A DNA stretch of 64,000 nt from an uncultured Alphaproteobacteria bacterium (GTDB taxonomy: Bacteria > Pseudomonadota > Alphaproteobacteria > Rhodobacterales > Rhodobacteraceae): contig CACIJG010000003.1 of NCBI GenBank assembly GCA_902586885.1, positions 56,758 to 120,757 on the forward strand. Reading direction: 5' to 3'. Below the pieces are notes generated by a model. The model was given only the letters and a program-made list of their open reading frames with translations, made no database searches and had not been told where the DNA came from. Below, piece by piece: positions 13,856-23,215 of this stretch. Every line of letters starts with the position of its first letter. The first letter of the stretch is position 1. Position numbers and translations under genes: made by a program.

Positions 13856-15457
13856 TCATGTGTTTGGTTTCTGAATCCAAATATAGCTATCTGCTTCTTT
13901 TGTGGAGATAACATTGAGAGGCTCACAATCTTTTTTTGCCTCATCAGGTTGCAGCCCAACCCATTTTCTTACTTCACCAGATCTAAAGCAGAATTCACTG
14001 TTATGGTAAGGACATAAGATTGTCCCTTCTTCAGTAATTTGTCCAATCTCCAATGGCAAGTTCATATGAGGACATATATTCTCAATTGCAAATAATCCCT
14101 CCTGATTAATTAACAGAATTTCTTTACCATCATATTCAAATTTTTTCTTTTCTCCCTTATCTAACTCGCTTATTGGTAATGTTCTTATCCAAAGATCTCC
14201 ATCGATCTCTTTTTCCTGAACAACGGAATGATCAATCAAACTATTGGAATCTATAGAGCTAACTTCATGTAATGTAATAAGATTGCTAGATCCTCTCAAT
14301 TTTAGCCTAACGAAATTTCTTACTTCAACGTTATCCTTAATCCTTTCATAGGCGACATCTGAGATAAGGAGTCGAGTTCCAGCATCTTTATTTATTGCCT
14401 CTATTCGACTTGCAATGTTAACTGTGTCCCCGATAACCGTAAACTTTTTATCTTCACCAGACCCCACTGAGCCTAGTATTACTTCTCCAAAATGCACTCC
14501 TATTCTCATATCAAAATCTCTGCCGTAGGCTTTCAAGAGATACTCCTTAAATTCATCCATTGCTTCTAACATTTCTACAGCTGCATTTGCTGCTCGCAAG
14601 GTTTGCTGCCTTGAGTCTTTAAGGCCAAAAATTGCTAAAATAGCATCACCAATATAATTATTTACTTCTCCACCATTTCTAATGATGACATCTCGCATTA
14701 TTGAAAAATATCGGTTTAGTATAAAAATTACATCATATGCGGCAAGTGCCTCAGAAAAAGGGGTAAAGCCCCTAATATCGCTGAACATGATAGAGAGATT
14801 CCTAATAGTTCCTACTGACTCAAGTTTTGTATTAGCTAACTGATTAGAGTTACCCAAATCTCTCTTATCTAAAAGTAGTCTTCTGTAAGAAACAGGTCCA
14901 TTGATTGTAGTCTGACAGGCCAGTCTAATGTTTTCAGGAAAAGATAATTTTTTTGCTAGTTTCTGCTCAAGCTCAGTTCTTGATGAACAATTTTCCAACC
15001 CGTCAGTTATCTCCACTCTACATGTAGAGCATTTTCCAGTGCCCCCACAAGCACTCAGGTGTGCTACATTGTTTCTTAGAGATGCCGTTAGGATTGTCTC
15101 GTTTACAGCGATATCAATTTTCTTGCTATCTGGTTCAACTCTGGCAGAAAAACTGTTTACTTCTTTTTCTTTAAACTCAAGACTGTTATGACTACCATCA
15201 CAAAAAGGTTGGTTTTTGGTTCGCTTGCAAGTACAGAAAAATTTAGTTTCATTTTTGTCTGCGGTATATTTTAGGGGCTGGAACTCCGAACCAACATGAC
15301 TTCCATCACAAAAAGGTTGGTTTTTGCTTTTTCCACAGCTACACCAAAAGTAATTTTCGCCCTCCTCAACATCATGAGCAATCGGTTTATATTTTTCCAT
15401 ATCAAATTTACCTAAAATACCTAGCCTATGTTTTGAAAAATAATCAAATTGACTCAA
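13856..15457 (-). CDS. Redox-linked nucleotide cyclase: CDGSH-CDGSH-ferredoxin-class III cyclase-Rieske
   Basis: 533 residues carry four iron-sulfur modules around a cyclase. Two CDGSH (mitoNEET-type) sites: C39, C41, C50, H54 and C75, C77, C86, H90. A plant-type [2Fe-2S] ferredoxin: C137, C143, C146, C181. The class III nucleotidyl cyclase (about 215-400) has metal Asp residues D227 (FSDIRGF) and D271 (IGDAIL) plus GDTVNIASR with N347 and R351. The lysine that reads adenine in most bacterial homologues is N267 here. A C-terminal Rieske site follows: C462-P-H464 and C482-P-Y-H485. It probably makes a cyclic nucleotide in response to redox state or oxygen in the cytosol. The start is TTG at 15457; an in-frame ATG at 15400 is an alternative. 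Confidence 0.88.
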   Translation of the reverse strand: MSQFDYFSKHRLGILGKFDMEKYKPIAHDVEEGENYFWCSCGKSKNQPFCDGSHVGSEFQPLKYTADKNETKFFCTCKRTKNQPFCDGSHNSLEFKEKEVNSFSARVEPDSKKIDIAVNETILTASLRNNVAHLSACGGTGKCSTCRVEITDGLENCSSRTELEQKLAKKLSFPENIRLACQTTINGPVSYRRLLLDKRDLGNSNQLANTKLESVGTIRNLSIMFSDIRGFTPFSEALAAYDVIFILNRYFSIMRDVIIRNGGEVNNYIGDAILAIFGLKDSRQQTLRAANAAVEMLEAMDEFKEYLLKAYGRDFDMRIGVHFGEVILGSVGSGEDKKFTVIGDTVNIASRIEAINKDAGTRLLISDVAYERIKDNVEVRNFVRLKLRGSSNLITLHEVSSIDSNSLIDHSVVQEKEIDGDLWIRTLPISELDKGEKKKFEYDGKEILLINQEGLFAIENICPHMNLPLEIGQITEEGTILCPYHNSEFCFRSGEVRKWVGLQPDEAKKDCEPLNVISTKEADSYIWIQKPNT

Positions 15458-15576
15458 TTGTCAAAGAAGCAATTTAAATTCCTATGGGAATAGTCAAATA
15501 ATTTTAATTTTTGTATATCTAAACTAAACTGGTAAACACTTGATTTGATTTTTAAACTCCAGATTGTTAGTGTCTA

Positions 15577-16449
15577 ATGGTGATAAACATCTTAAAACTT
15601 TTGTCTCTAGCTGGTCTATGCCTGATTTTTTTGAGCTACGGAACTGAAGCCCACATGCATGCTGGCTTTAAGGGTGGTTTCAATGAATTTGCTAAAAATC
15701 AAGGTTACTCAGATTTCTCTGAATATCTAGAAAAAAAAGAATTGTGTGCTAAGGCGTTAAATAAGGCTTTTTTAGATGTAAGCAAAAAACAAAATGCTCA
15801 TATAGTCGAAGTAGATCCTCCTAAAGGCTATCACTGGATGAAAGTTGGTCAATCATATGAGCTCATGGAAAATGGATATTATGGGTATACTGAGCACAGA
15901 AATTCAAGCCTAACTGCTAGTATAAGCTTATTTGGCAAAAGTAACTCAAAAGATAAAAAAGATAATAATTCTAGTGAGAAAGTTGATGAAACAACAAAGT
16001 TTCTTGATGTAGATCCTCCAACGGGTTACCACTGGATGAAAGTAAGCAATGTCTATGAATTAATGAAAAATCCTGCTTCTGGTTACTTTCCTCACAAAAA
16101 TTCCAGCTTAGTAGCATCTTTTAGACTTTTTTCCCCAAAGAATTCTTCAAAAAAACAATCGGAGGAGAAAAAGATATCAAAGACTTATGGTTACAAAATA
16201 AAAGATGAAAATTTATCAAAAGAGGTTTCCAATTTGCTTGAAGACAAGCTTTGGTCTAATAAATATCAAGACATCGAAACTGCCATTAAAAAAGTTAACA
16301 AAAAATATTGGTCAAGAAATAATTGTAACTTTTCTATGTTTATAGAAAAAGAAACTTTCACACGATTTTTAGAGAGTATTATAATGAATAACGAACCACC
16401 CAAGAAAAATCAAAAAAAGAAACCAGTCTATAAAAAATATGGTTATTAA
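15577..16449 (+). CDS. Secreted protein with duplicated 41-residue GYHWMKV repeat
   Basis: 290 residues with a signal peptide (hydrophobic 5-20, likely cleavage after TEA-25). Residues 79-119 and 145-185 are two copies of a 41-residue unit with 27 identical positions, including VDPP-x-GYHWMKV, YELM, GY and NSSL. A Lys/Ser-rich linker separates them. The C-terminal part is charged and helical, with a very basic tail (KKNQKKKPVYKK). No known family is recognised. It lies between the two leftward cyclase genes, reads toward the second and ends one base from it. Periplasmic or surface location is inferred. Confidence 0.7.
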   Translation: MVINILKLLSLAGLCLIFLSYGTEAHMHAGFKGGFNEFAKNQGYSDFSEYLEKKELCAKALNKAFLDVSKKQNAHIVEVDPPKGYHWMKVGQSYELMENGYYGYTEHRNSSLTASISLFGKSNSKDKKDNNSSEKVDETTKFLDVDPPTGYHWMKVSNVYELMKNPASGYFPHKNSSLVASFRLFSPKNSSKKQSEEKKISKTYGYKIKDENLSKEVSNLLEDKLWSNKYQDIETAIKKVNKKYWSRNNCNFSMFIEKETFTRFLESIIMNNEPPKKNQKKKPVYKKYGY

Positions 16450-16450
16450 A

Positions 16451-18133
16451 TTAGTTAATCTGAATTTCTGATGCTCGCTCCATAAACAACGCATCCATTT
16501 CATCTTCTTTTCCTCTTATTTTTGTTTTCAAAATAGAAAAGTTTTTTTGATTTATTCTTGCAAGATCAGCTAATTTTTTGGATATCATTATTTCACAAGA
16601 GTGCTCTTTCGTTAATTGCTCTAACCTGCTTGCGATGTTTACACTATCTCCTATTGCAGTTTCTGAACTGGACTGACCAAATCCCATTTTCCCCAGGATA
16701 ACGGTTCCAGCGTGAACTCCTATCCCAATTTTAAGATCCTCATCAAGTTCGCTTTTAAGCTCTTCATTTAACAACTTGAGGCTCTTTGAAATGTTCCTTG
16801 AGGCTACCAGCGCATTCTTGCAGTTTTCATTCATATTGTTACTGATGTCAAAAATTGCCATAACACCATCTCCAATAAACTTGTCTACCCTGCCACCATT
16901 ATCTTCTATACTCTCGACCACAAACTTAAAATATTTGTTTAAAATGTAAACTACATCATAAGGTAATTTTGTTTCAGACATTCTTGTAAAGCCTCTAATA
17001 TCTGTAAACAAAATAACGGCTTCTACTTCGACGCCACTTAAACTTCTTTGAGTACCCAATTGTATTTGAGACTTTGTTTCTTTATTTAAGCTTAAAAGAG
17101 GCATTATCTTGATGTCACTTTCAGGACGAAGTTGGCATGCCAACCTAACATTTTTGTCAAAACCTAATCTCTTAATAACCTTGCTTTCTATCTGGTTGGG
17201 TTGAGGTAATTTATTTAAATCTGAAAGCACTCTAACTCTACAGGTAGTACACCGTCCTCTTCCCCCACAAACGTGCTCATGAGTAATCCCAGCCTGTTGG
17301 CTGGTTTCTAGTATCGATGTACCTTTCGATACAAATGATCTCATGCCATCCAGATAATCTACTCTAATAGTTTTTTGAGATCGCAACCAGAAATACCTAA
17401 GCAAATAGAAACAAAGGATAGCACCAACTATAGCCGGGTAGAGTAGAAATTGAAGTTTATCACTTATTTCCAAAATAAGTTTACCTGTTGCTTCCTTGTA
17501 ATTGGATTTAGCCAAGGTCTCTAAAACAAATGAAGGGTCCCTATCTGACTTGTCTAATGCTTTCATTCCAGCCGACACATATCCAATTATGGCTAGAGAC
17601 GGTATAATCCAGTAAATCGAAAAAAAGACCCTCTTATATCTAATATAAAAACTCCTGAACTCTAATAAACCGTGGATACCAATAACTCCATGGATCCACA
17701 CCAAAATTAGCATAAGGATAAGAAATATTACTCCTGTAAAATCGAAAACCCATGTGCTGACCACCATAAATGAATAGCTATCAATAAGGCCCTCCCATCG
17801 GGAACCATATAAAGTAATGCTTAGATGCCCAGCTAGAAAAAATGGTATTAAAACAGCAGAAATATTTCGTATCCACTCCTTAGCTGTCAACTTTATGTTC
17901 TTTCTGCGCGCTAAAGCATATATGCCTAATAAGAGATGTATAGCGAGAGCTGAGTATAAAATTATTGAGACGAAATAATTTCGCCAGAAAGTTAGAAAAA
18001 AAGATCGTCCATACTCCATAGCATCTATCGAAATTATTCCTAGAGAGTGATTAGACAGATGCGTAACCACATAGAAAAACAGAAAACTACCGGACACTAT
18101 GCGTAGGTATCTAATAATTAAATTTAAATCCAT
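16451..18133 (-). CDS. Membrane ferredoxin-linked class III adenylate cyclase
   Basis: 560 residues. The N-terminal 250 contain about six membrane segments with several His residues (VTHLSNH, LAIHLLLG, AGHLSI, WIHGVIGIHG) resembling a cytochrome-b/succinate-dehydrogenase-anchor fold that could bind haem. A [2Fe-2S] ferredoxin domain follows: C289, C295, C298, C333. The class III cyclase (about 365-530) has D378 (FTDIRGF), the adenine-reading K418 (VDKFIGD), D422 and GDSVNIASR. It should convert ATP to cAMP under redox or membrane-electron control. This architecture is known from alphaproteobacteria. ATG 18133 is chosen over TTG 18145. It is a paralogue of the soluble cyclase at 13856-15457. 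Confidence 0.88.
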   Translation of the reverse strand: MDLNLIIRYLRIVSGSFLFFYVVTHLSNHSLGIISIDAMEYGRSFFLTFWRNYFVSIILYSALAIHLLLGIYALARRKNIKLTAKEWIRNISAVLIPFFLAGHLSITLYGSRWEGLIDSYSFMVVSTWVFDFTGVIFLILMLILVWIHGVIGIHGLLEFRSFYIRYKRVFFSIYWIIPSLAIIGYVSAGMKALDKSDRDPSFVLETLAKSNYKEATGKLILEISDKLQFLLYPAIVGAILCFYLLRYFWLRSQKTIRVDYLDGMRSFVSKGTSILETSQQAGITHEHVCGGRGRCTTCRVRVLSDLNKLPQPNQIESKVIKRLGFDKNVRLACQLRPESDIKIMPLLSLNKETKSQIQLGTQRSLSGVEVEAVILFTDIRGFTRMSETKLPYDVVYILNKYFKFVVESIEDNGGRVDKFIGDGVMAIFDISNNMNENCKNALVASRNISKSLKLLNEELKSELDEDLKIGIGVHAGTVILGKMGFGQSSSETAIGDSVNIASRLEQLTKEHSCEIMISKKLADLARINQKNFSILKTKIRGKEDEMDALFMERASEIQIN

Positions 18134-18245
18134 ACTCTCAATCAATCTTCTGCTTTAATTACAATCAATCTTTTCTTAAAGTATTTTAGGTAAATAAATA
18201 GCTTTGAATACTCTTTTCAGATAAATAACCTAATTTAAATTTTGT

Positions 18246-19040
18246 TCATCCCTTACTTTTAGCCAGTGCCTTTTCTAAATAATCAAGCATAACATTCCTG
18301 AATTCCATCTTTTGAGAGAGACCTTTAAGATGTGAAAAAGAGTTTGGAAATTCATCTTCAAATTTCTGAGAAATTAATTCGTACCCCTGCTCGTTGATCA
18401 CATTTCTACGATCTCTCTCCCGCAAGAATTGAGCTAGTTCACAAACAAAAGATATATCAGCTATAGTTAATTTATTTCCTACAATAAATTTACTTTGGGA
18501 AAGAGCTTTTTCGATGCCATCTAGATAAAATAAATAAGCTGATTTCATTCGTTCATATAAGTATTTGTTCAATGAGTTTATTTCGAGAGCATAAACTTGA
18601 AACTCTCTTGCAAAAACAAGATTTGCATCAAGGAAACTATCTATTCGGGATTGTATAAAAGCATCATTATCTCCATAAAGAGAACTATTTTTTGAGGCTC
18701 GAGCCACTGCCCGCATAATGCTGTTAGACTCAAATATTCCTATAGATCCATCTGAGTTAAAACCTGCAGGTACAGTTCCAAAAGGATGCTTTTCAAGAAA
18801 TTTATCTGTTTTATAAAGATTTCCTTTAAAACCCCTTTTACCTTCACGTTTATGAGTATCCATCGAACCAATATTTGAAGAATTTATTTCTCGAGCGTCA
18901 AAATCCCACAACCAATTTGCTAAATTTTTTGGTTTGTCTCCAACAACCTTTATTTTTACATTACCCAGCTTAGCTGTGATCAGTGATTTCCAAACTCTGG
19001 GGTTAGGTAAATAAGAAAATATTCGTATTTCTTCCGTCAT
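18246..19040 (-). CDS. Glutathione S-transferase family protein
   Basis: 264 residues. The thioredoxin-like half contains FGTVPAGFNSDGSIGIFES, the cis-Pro and 'ES' glutathione-binding strand. The helical C-terminal half has SKFIVGNKLTIADISFVCEL, the N-capping box region of GSTs, and resembles eukaryotic EF1-gamma-type GSTs. It would conjugate or shuttle glutathione to an unknown electrophile. The first 60 residues are longer and more divergent than usual. It has no close operon partner and lies between the membrane cyclase and the acyl-CoA ligase operon. Confidence 0.8.
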   Translation of the reverse strand: MTEEIRIFSYLPNPRVWKSLITAKLGNVKIKVVGDKPKNLANWLWDFDAREINSSNIGSMDTHKREGKRGFKGNLYKTDKFLEKHPFGTVPAGFNSDGSIGIFESNSIMRAVARASKNSSLYGDNDAFIQSRIDSFLDANLVFAREFQVYALEINSLNKYLYERMKSAYLFYLDGIEKALSQSKFIVGNKLTIADISFVCELAQFLRERDRRNVINEQGYELISQKFEDEFPNSFSHLKGLSQKMEFRNVMLDYLEKALAKSKG

Positions 19041-19157
19041 ATGTTGGATACCCTTTTTATAGAGCGCCTGCTTATATTAAAGATCTAAAAAAAAATTAGT
19101 GTCAGATTAATGGATAGTCTAAGTTAATTACTGGTATTTTTACTATTTCCTTCAAAT

Positions 19158-20711
19158 TTAGTTTTTACTCATTCTAGAACGTACAGAATCCCTTATCTCC
19201 TTTCGAAGTATCTTTCCGTAATTACTCTTGGGAAGAGAGCCAACAAACTCTACTGATCGTATCCTACGATCAGTAGGCAACCTTTCTCGTGACCAATCAA
19301 TTATTGCATCTGCCGTAACGATAGAATCCGGTTTACGCACAGCGACTAAATGAACCGTTTCTCCCCAAAGCTTATCAGGAATTCCGATAATACACGCCTC
19401 TTCAATTTCCTTGTTCTCATATATTACTTCTTCTATCTGCCTTGGGTAAACATTATTCCCACCCGTAACAATCATATCTTTCTTACGATCTGTTATATAG
19501 ACAAAGCCATCACTATCAATCTCTCCAATGTCTCCGGTACGTTGCCAGCTTCCTTCTCGAATTTCAGTCGTCGCTTCCTCATTATTGAGGTAGCCCAGCA
19601 TAACATTTCCACCCTTAGTAACTATCTCCCCGGTTTGTCCTGGCAGCAATAAATCTCCTTCATCATTCATAATATCAACATCAGCAAAGGTTATCGCTCT
19701 TCCACAAGAATGCAACAACCTAGAATTGTCTGACTTTAAAGCATCTATATGATCTTGAGGTTGAAGAACAGTAAATCCAACAGGCGCTTCCCATTGGCCA
19801 TAAAGCTGTCCTAAAACAGGTCCAAACGTCTCCAATGCTTCTTCCAACCTATCTACAGGAAAAGAAGCTCCTCCATAAAGCATTGAATGAAAGTTCAGAT
19901 TTTCCCTTGAATTTTTTTTCATATGTTGCATCAGCAATTGTATCATTGTTGGAGCCATAAAGCTTGAGGTGATATTTCTATTAATACAAATTTCTGCAAC
20001 CCGCTCTGGGTTAAATTGGTGAAGAATTTTTAACCGGGCACCACGTGCAAAGTGGGGCATAACTAAGGACCCAGTCGCATGTGTAATGGGAGCACATAAA
20101 AGACTTACATCATCCGGAGCTATTCTAGGGTTTACATCCATCAAATGTGTTGAAATAATATGAACCCAATTACTATGAGTTAACATCACGCCTTTTGGAC
20201 GCCCTGTTGTTCCAGAAGTAAAATAAATAGAATGAACATCTGATGAAACAGGCACTTTATTTGGACTTTTACTTTTTGCCTTATCTAAAAGCTCTTCATA
20301 ATTTAATGCCCATGCGGTTTTTCCGCCAACACAAATAAATAGTTTTACGTATTCAAGTTGGTCTCGCATAATAGAAACATGTTCAAGCATTTTTTCTTCG
20401 AATATCAATGCCTTGGCTGATGCAAAGTTTAAGCAATACTCGTGATCTTCTCGGGATCCCCGTGCGTTCAGCATAGTTCGAATGAACCCAAACCTTGCAG
20501 CTGCTGCATCAAACTCAACAAGCTCTATAGAATTGTTTGTTAGGCATGCTATTGTTTCTCCGGGCATTAGACCACATGCTAGTAAAGCCTGCCCAAATTT
20601 GTCTACTCTATTAATGAAATCCTTATATGAAAATGATCTTGTATCATCTTCCAATGCTATGCGGTCGGCATATTTTCTTGTTGCATTATCAAGAAGTAAA
20701 GTTATTGACAT
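19158..20711 (-). CDS. AMP-forming acyl-CoA synthetase
   Basis: 517 residues of the ANL adenylating superfamily. The P-loop is YFTSGTTGRPKGV, the A5 motif YGQWEAPVG, then QRTGDIGEIDSDGFVYITDR for the A7/A8 hinge and the C-terminal catalytic Lys in LPKSNYGKILRK. It activates a carboxylic acid to its CoA thioester. Sequence features (MAPTMIQLLMQH and GGASFPVDRLEEAL) fit medium-chain or aromatic acid ligases. It is 5 bases downstream of the ECH-like gene on the same strand, so both are in an operon for CoA-thioester metabolism. Confidence 0.9.
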   Translation of the reverse strand: MSITLLLDNATRKYADRIALEDDTRSFSYKDFINRVDKFGQALLACGLMPGETIACLTNNSIELVEFDAAAARFGFIRTMLNARGSREDHEYCLNFASAKALIFEEKMLEHVSIMRDQLEYVKLFICVGGKTAWALNYEELLDKAKSKSPNKVPVSSDVHSIYFTSGTTGRPKGVMLTHSNWVHIISTHLMDVNPRIAPDDVSLLCAPITHATGSLVMPHFARGARLKILHQFNPERVAEICINRNITSSFMAPTMIQLLMQHMKKNSRENLNFHSMLYGGASFPVDRLEEALETFGPVLGQLYGQWEAPVGFTVLQPQDHIDALKSDNSRLLHSCGRAITFADVDIMNDEGDLLLPGQTGEIVTKGGNVMLGYLNNEEATTEIREGSWQRTGDIGEIDSDGFVYITDRKKDMIVTGGNNVYPRQIEEVIYENKEIEEACIIGIPDKLWGETVHLVAVRKPDSIVTADAIIDWSRERLPTDRRIRSVEFVGSLPKSNYGKILRKEIRDSVRSRMSKN

Positions 20712-20716
20712 CTAAA

Positions 20717-21520
20717 CTAATCTTCAGACTTACGACCCTGCCAAACGGGATCGCGTTTCTCTAGAAATGCCTTAATTCCCTCCTTCGCATCATTGTGAAG
20801 CATATTTCTTGCTACAAGCTCCCCAGTATACTCATATGCATTCGCCGTGTTCATTTCCATCTGTCTGTAAAGGGCATTTTTCCCAAGAGCCAGAGTATAT
20901 CCAGACTTTGATGCGATGCCATCTGCTAACTGCTTTACCTCACTTTCAAGAGAATCTGCTCTAGCCACTTGATTAATAAGACCAATCCGGAAGGCAAAAT
21001 CAGCATCATGTAATTCACCTCCAGCTAACATTTGCATTACATGTTTCTTGCCAACAGCACGGCTAATCCCTACCATCGGAGTTAAACACCAAAGCCCTAT
21101 GTTTACCCCAGGGGTAGCAAACCTAGCTTGCTCACTAGCTACTGCAAGGTCGCAGGTCGCAACAAGTTGGCAACCAGCAGCGGTAGCTATTCCTTCCACG
21201 CTTGCTATGACAATTTGTGGCTGTCTTGATATGGCTTGCATCATGGCACTACATTCGGAGGAAACATTACTGTAGAACTCTGCATCCTTGTTGGAATCAA
21301 ATTCTTTTAAATTGTGTCCAGCACAAAAAATACGCCCACCAGCCCCTCCAATAACAATAACATTTATGTCCGAATTATCGGCCAGCTCATTGAGACTATT
21401 ATGAAGTTCGGAAATCATTGCCCGTGAGAGACTATTTCCTGACTCAGGGCGATTTAATGTTAGATAAAAAACTGCTCCATCTTGGCGTTTTTTAATAAGG
21501 TCTTCTTTATCTTCATTCAT
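20717..21520 (-). CDS. Enoyl-CoA hydratase/isomerase-fold protein, ECHDC3-like
   Basis: 267 residues with the crotonase fold: CAGHNLKEFD (oxyanion hole 1) and ASVEGIATAAGCQLVATCDL. The stretch RFATPGVNIGLWCLTPMVG matches the ECHDC3 branch rather than classical hydratase, which has PE and PGxGG. Both catalytic glutamates of hydratase appear absent. A true hydratase reaction is therefore not assured, though CoA-ester binding should be kept. It sits upstream of the acyl-CoA synthetase with a ribosome binding site GGAGA. The shared operon suggests the same acid-degradation pathway. Confidence 0.82.
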   Translation of the reverse strand: MNEDKEDLIKKRQDGAVFYLTLNRPESGNSLSRAMISELHNSLNELADNSDINVIVIGGAGGRIFCAGHNLKEFDSNKDAEFYSNVSSECSAMMQAISRQPQIVIASVEGIATAAGCQLVATCDLAVASEQARFATPGVNIGLWCLTPMVGISRAVGKKHVMQMLAGGELHDADFAFRIGLINQVARADSLESEVKQLADGIASKSGYTLALGKNALYRQMEMNTANAYEYTGELVARNMLHNDAKEGIKAFLEKRDPVWQGRKSED

Positions 21521-21629
21521 TTTTATCTCCTACTTTCCTCCTAGCTATTTCACTCTGTTTTATTTTTTTACATGAATAGTCTTAAATCACTCTCGTCTGA
21601 TTCAAGAGGTTTTTGTAAAAAATTCATTG

Positions 21630-23126
21630 TTATTTATCTCCAAACTTTTTTAGATTTAAAGGCGTTTTAGGAATAGATATTGTTTTTTCCTCTGTGTAAA
21701 ACTGTTCACACGAATATCCACCTTCTCTTCCCACTCCTGAGTTGTGATAACCTCCGAATGGAGCTCTTAATTCTCGCATCATCGGGGTGTTCACCCAAAC
21801 TACCCCGGACCGCATAGACTCAGATACATTTAAAATAGTTGGCATGTGGTCTGACCATACATATGATACAAGACCAAATTCAGTATCGTTAGCTATACTG
21901 ATAGCCTCTTCTTCTGATTTAAAGGAAATAAAACTAGCAAATGGACCAAAAATCTCTTCCTGACATACCCTACTGTTATTTGAACTAGCCATAACAGCGG
22001 TTGGCTCAATAAAGTAACCATCTTTTTGTTCCGCCAACCTCTTTCCTCCTACCAAAAGTTTATCTCCATCTTTTTGGACACCTTCAGCAAAAGACAAAAT
22101 TCTTTCCATATGTTGCTTTGAAGCGATAGGGCCTATCTCCGTCTCGTTATGAAGTGGATCACCTACTACAATCTTTTTGGTGCGTTGAACAAATTCTTCA
22201 ACGAATTGATCAAAGATTTTTTCCTCAACAAGAATTCGCGAGCCAGCAAGACATTGTTGTCCATTGTTTGAGAAAATTCCGATGAGTGCTCCATCAAGGG
22301 CTCTCTGATAATCAGCTGAGGCAAAAACTATATTTGCAGATTTACCTCCCAACTCCATGGTGCAAGGCGTAAGTTGCTTCCCTGCATCCATCATAACCTG
22401 GCGACCGGTAACTGTACCACCGGTAAAACTAATTCTATCAACGCCAGGATTACTCACTAAGCTTGAACCGGTAACTGGCCCTCGACCATTAACCAAATTC
22501 AAAACCCCTTCAGGCAAAACATCTTTGAGTAAGTTTGCCAATTTTATCAAAGAGAACGGGGTTTGCTCTGATGGTTTTAAAATTGCACAATTTCCAAAGG
22601 CAATTGCTGCGGCAATCTTCATTGTTGCCAACGCCATTGGCGCATTCCATGGAGCTATCAAACCCACTACACCAGCTGGCTCTCTATTTACCAGTGTAAG
22701 ATAGCCATCTGTATTATCATAACGTTCTCCGTGGGCTTGACTAATGTATTGTGCAAAAAATCGAAAGTTATAAGCAGCCCGTTGAATGTGAAATCCTTTG
22801 ATTTCTCTCAAAATAAGACCGGTACCTAAACATTCTAGAAGAGCCAGTTCATCAATATTATCGAGAATAACCTGTCTACAAGATTCTAAAATCTCTATTC
22901 TTTTTTCAACAGATAACTTTGCCCACGATGTTGTATCGAAAGTTTTGCGGGCAGAGGCTATTGCTTTTTCTACATCATCCGCAGTATCCTCTACTAGAAC
23001 CGAAACCTGTTTGCCATTTCCAGGGTAAAAAACTGGAACTTCTATACCTGACCCATGATTTTCTTTATTGTCAATCCAACCTTTAACTATACTTGGTGGC
23101 TCAATTGGGTTTTCAAAAATTTTCAT
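21630..23126 (-). CDS. NAD(P)-dependent aldehyde dehydrogenase
   Basis: 498 residues, full length. The catalytic Glu is in MELGGKSANIVF and the nucleophilic Cys in FSNNGQQCLAGSR. The cofactor-binding Rossmann region has SFTGGTVTGRQV, and GLIAPWNAPMALATMKIAAA carries the Asn of the active site. It oxidises an aldehyde to an acid; similarity is to the betaine/semialdehyde type (benzaldehyde or 5-carboxymethyl-2-hydroxymuconate semialdehyde-like). It is 109 bases from the ECH-like gene, same strand. Start ATG with AAAGGA upstream. Confidence 0.9.
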   Translation of the reverse strand: MKIFENPIEPPSIVKGWIDNKENHGSGIEVPVFYPGNGKQVSVLVEDTADDVEKAIASARKTFDTTSWAKLSVEKRIEILESCRQVILDNIDELALLECLGTGLILREIKGFHIQRAAYNFRFFAQYISQAHGERYDNTDGYLTLVNREPAGVVGLIAPWNAPMALATMKIAAAIAFGNCAILKPSEQTPFSLIKLANLLKDVLPEGVLNLVNGRGPVTGSSLVSNPGVDRISFTGGTVTGRQVMMDAGKQLTPCTMELGGKSANIVFASADYQRALDGALIGIFSNNGQQCLAGSRILVEEKIFDQFVEEFVQRTKKIVVGDPLHNETEIGPIASKQHMERILSFAEGVQKDGDKLLVGGKRLAEQKDGYFIEPTAVMASSNNSRVCQEEIFGPFASFISFKSEEEAISIANDTEFGLVSYVWSDHMPTILNVSESMRSGVVWVNTPMMRELRAPFGGYHNSGVGREGGYSCEQFYTEEKTISIPKTPLNLKKFGDK

Positions 23127-23215
23127 TTTAACGGCAATCCTTTCGTTTTTGTGTTCTAGTCTAAATTGGTTATCTCAGAAAAATTTTTTTATCTGCATTT
23201 TTTTCTTGCTGTAAT

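Noticed and set aside
13856-18133. Class III cyclases as CBASS-like signalling for the CARF sensor
   Set aside because: They are several kb away, have chromosomal ferredoxin-cyclase architecture and no effector or ubiquitin-like genes adjoin them.
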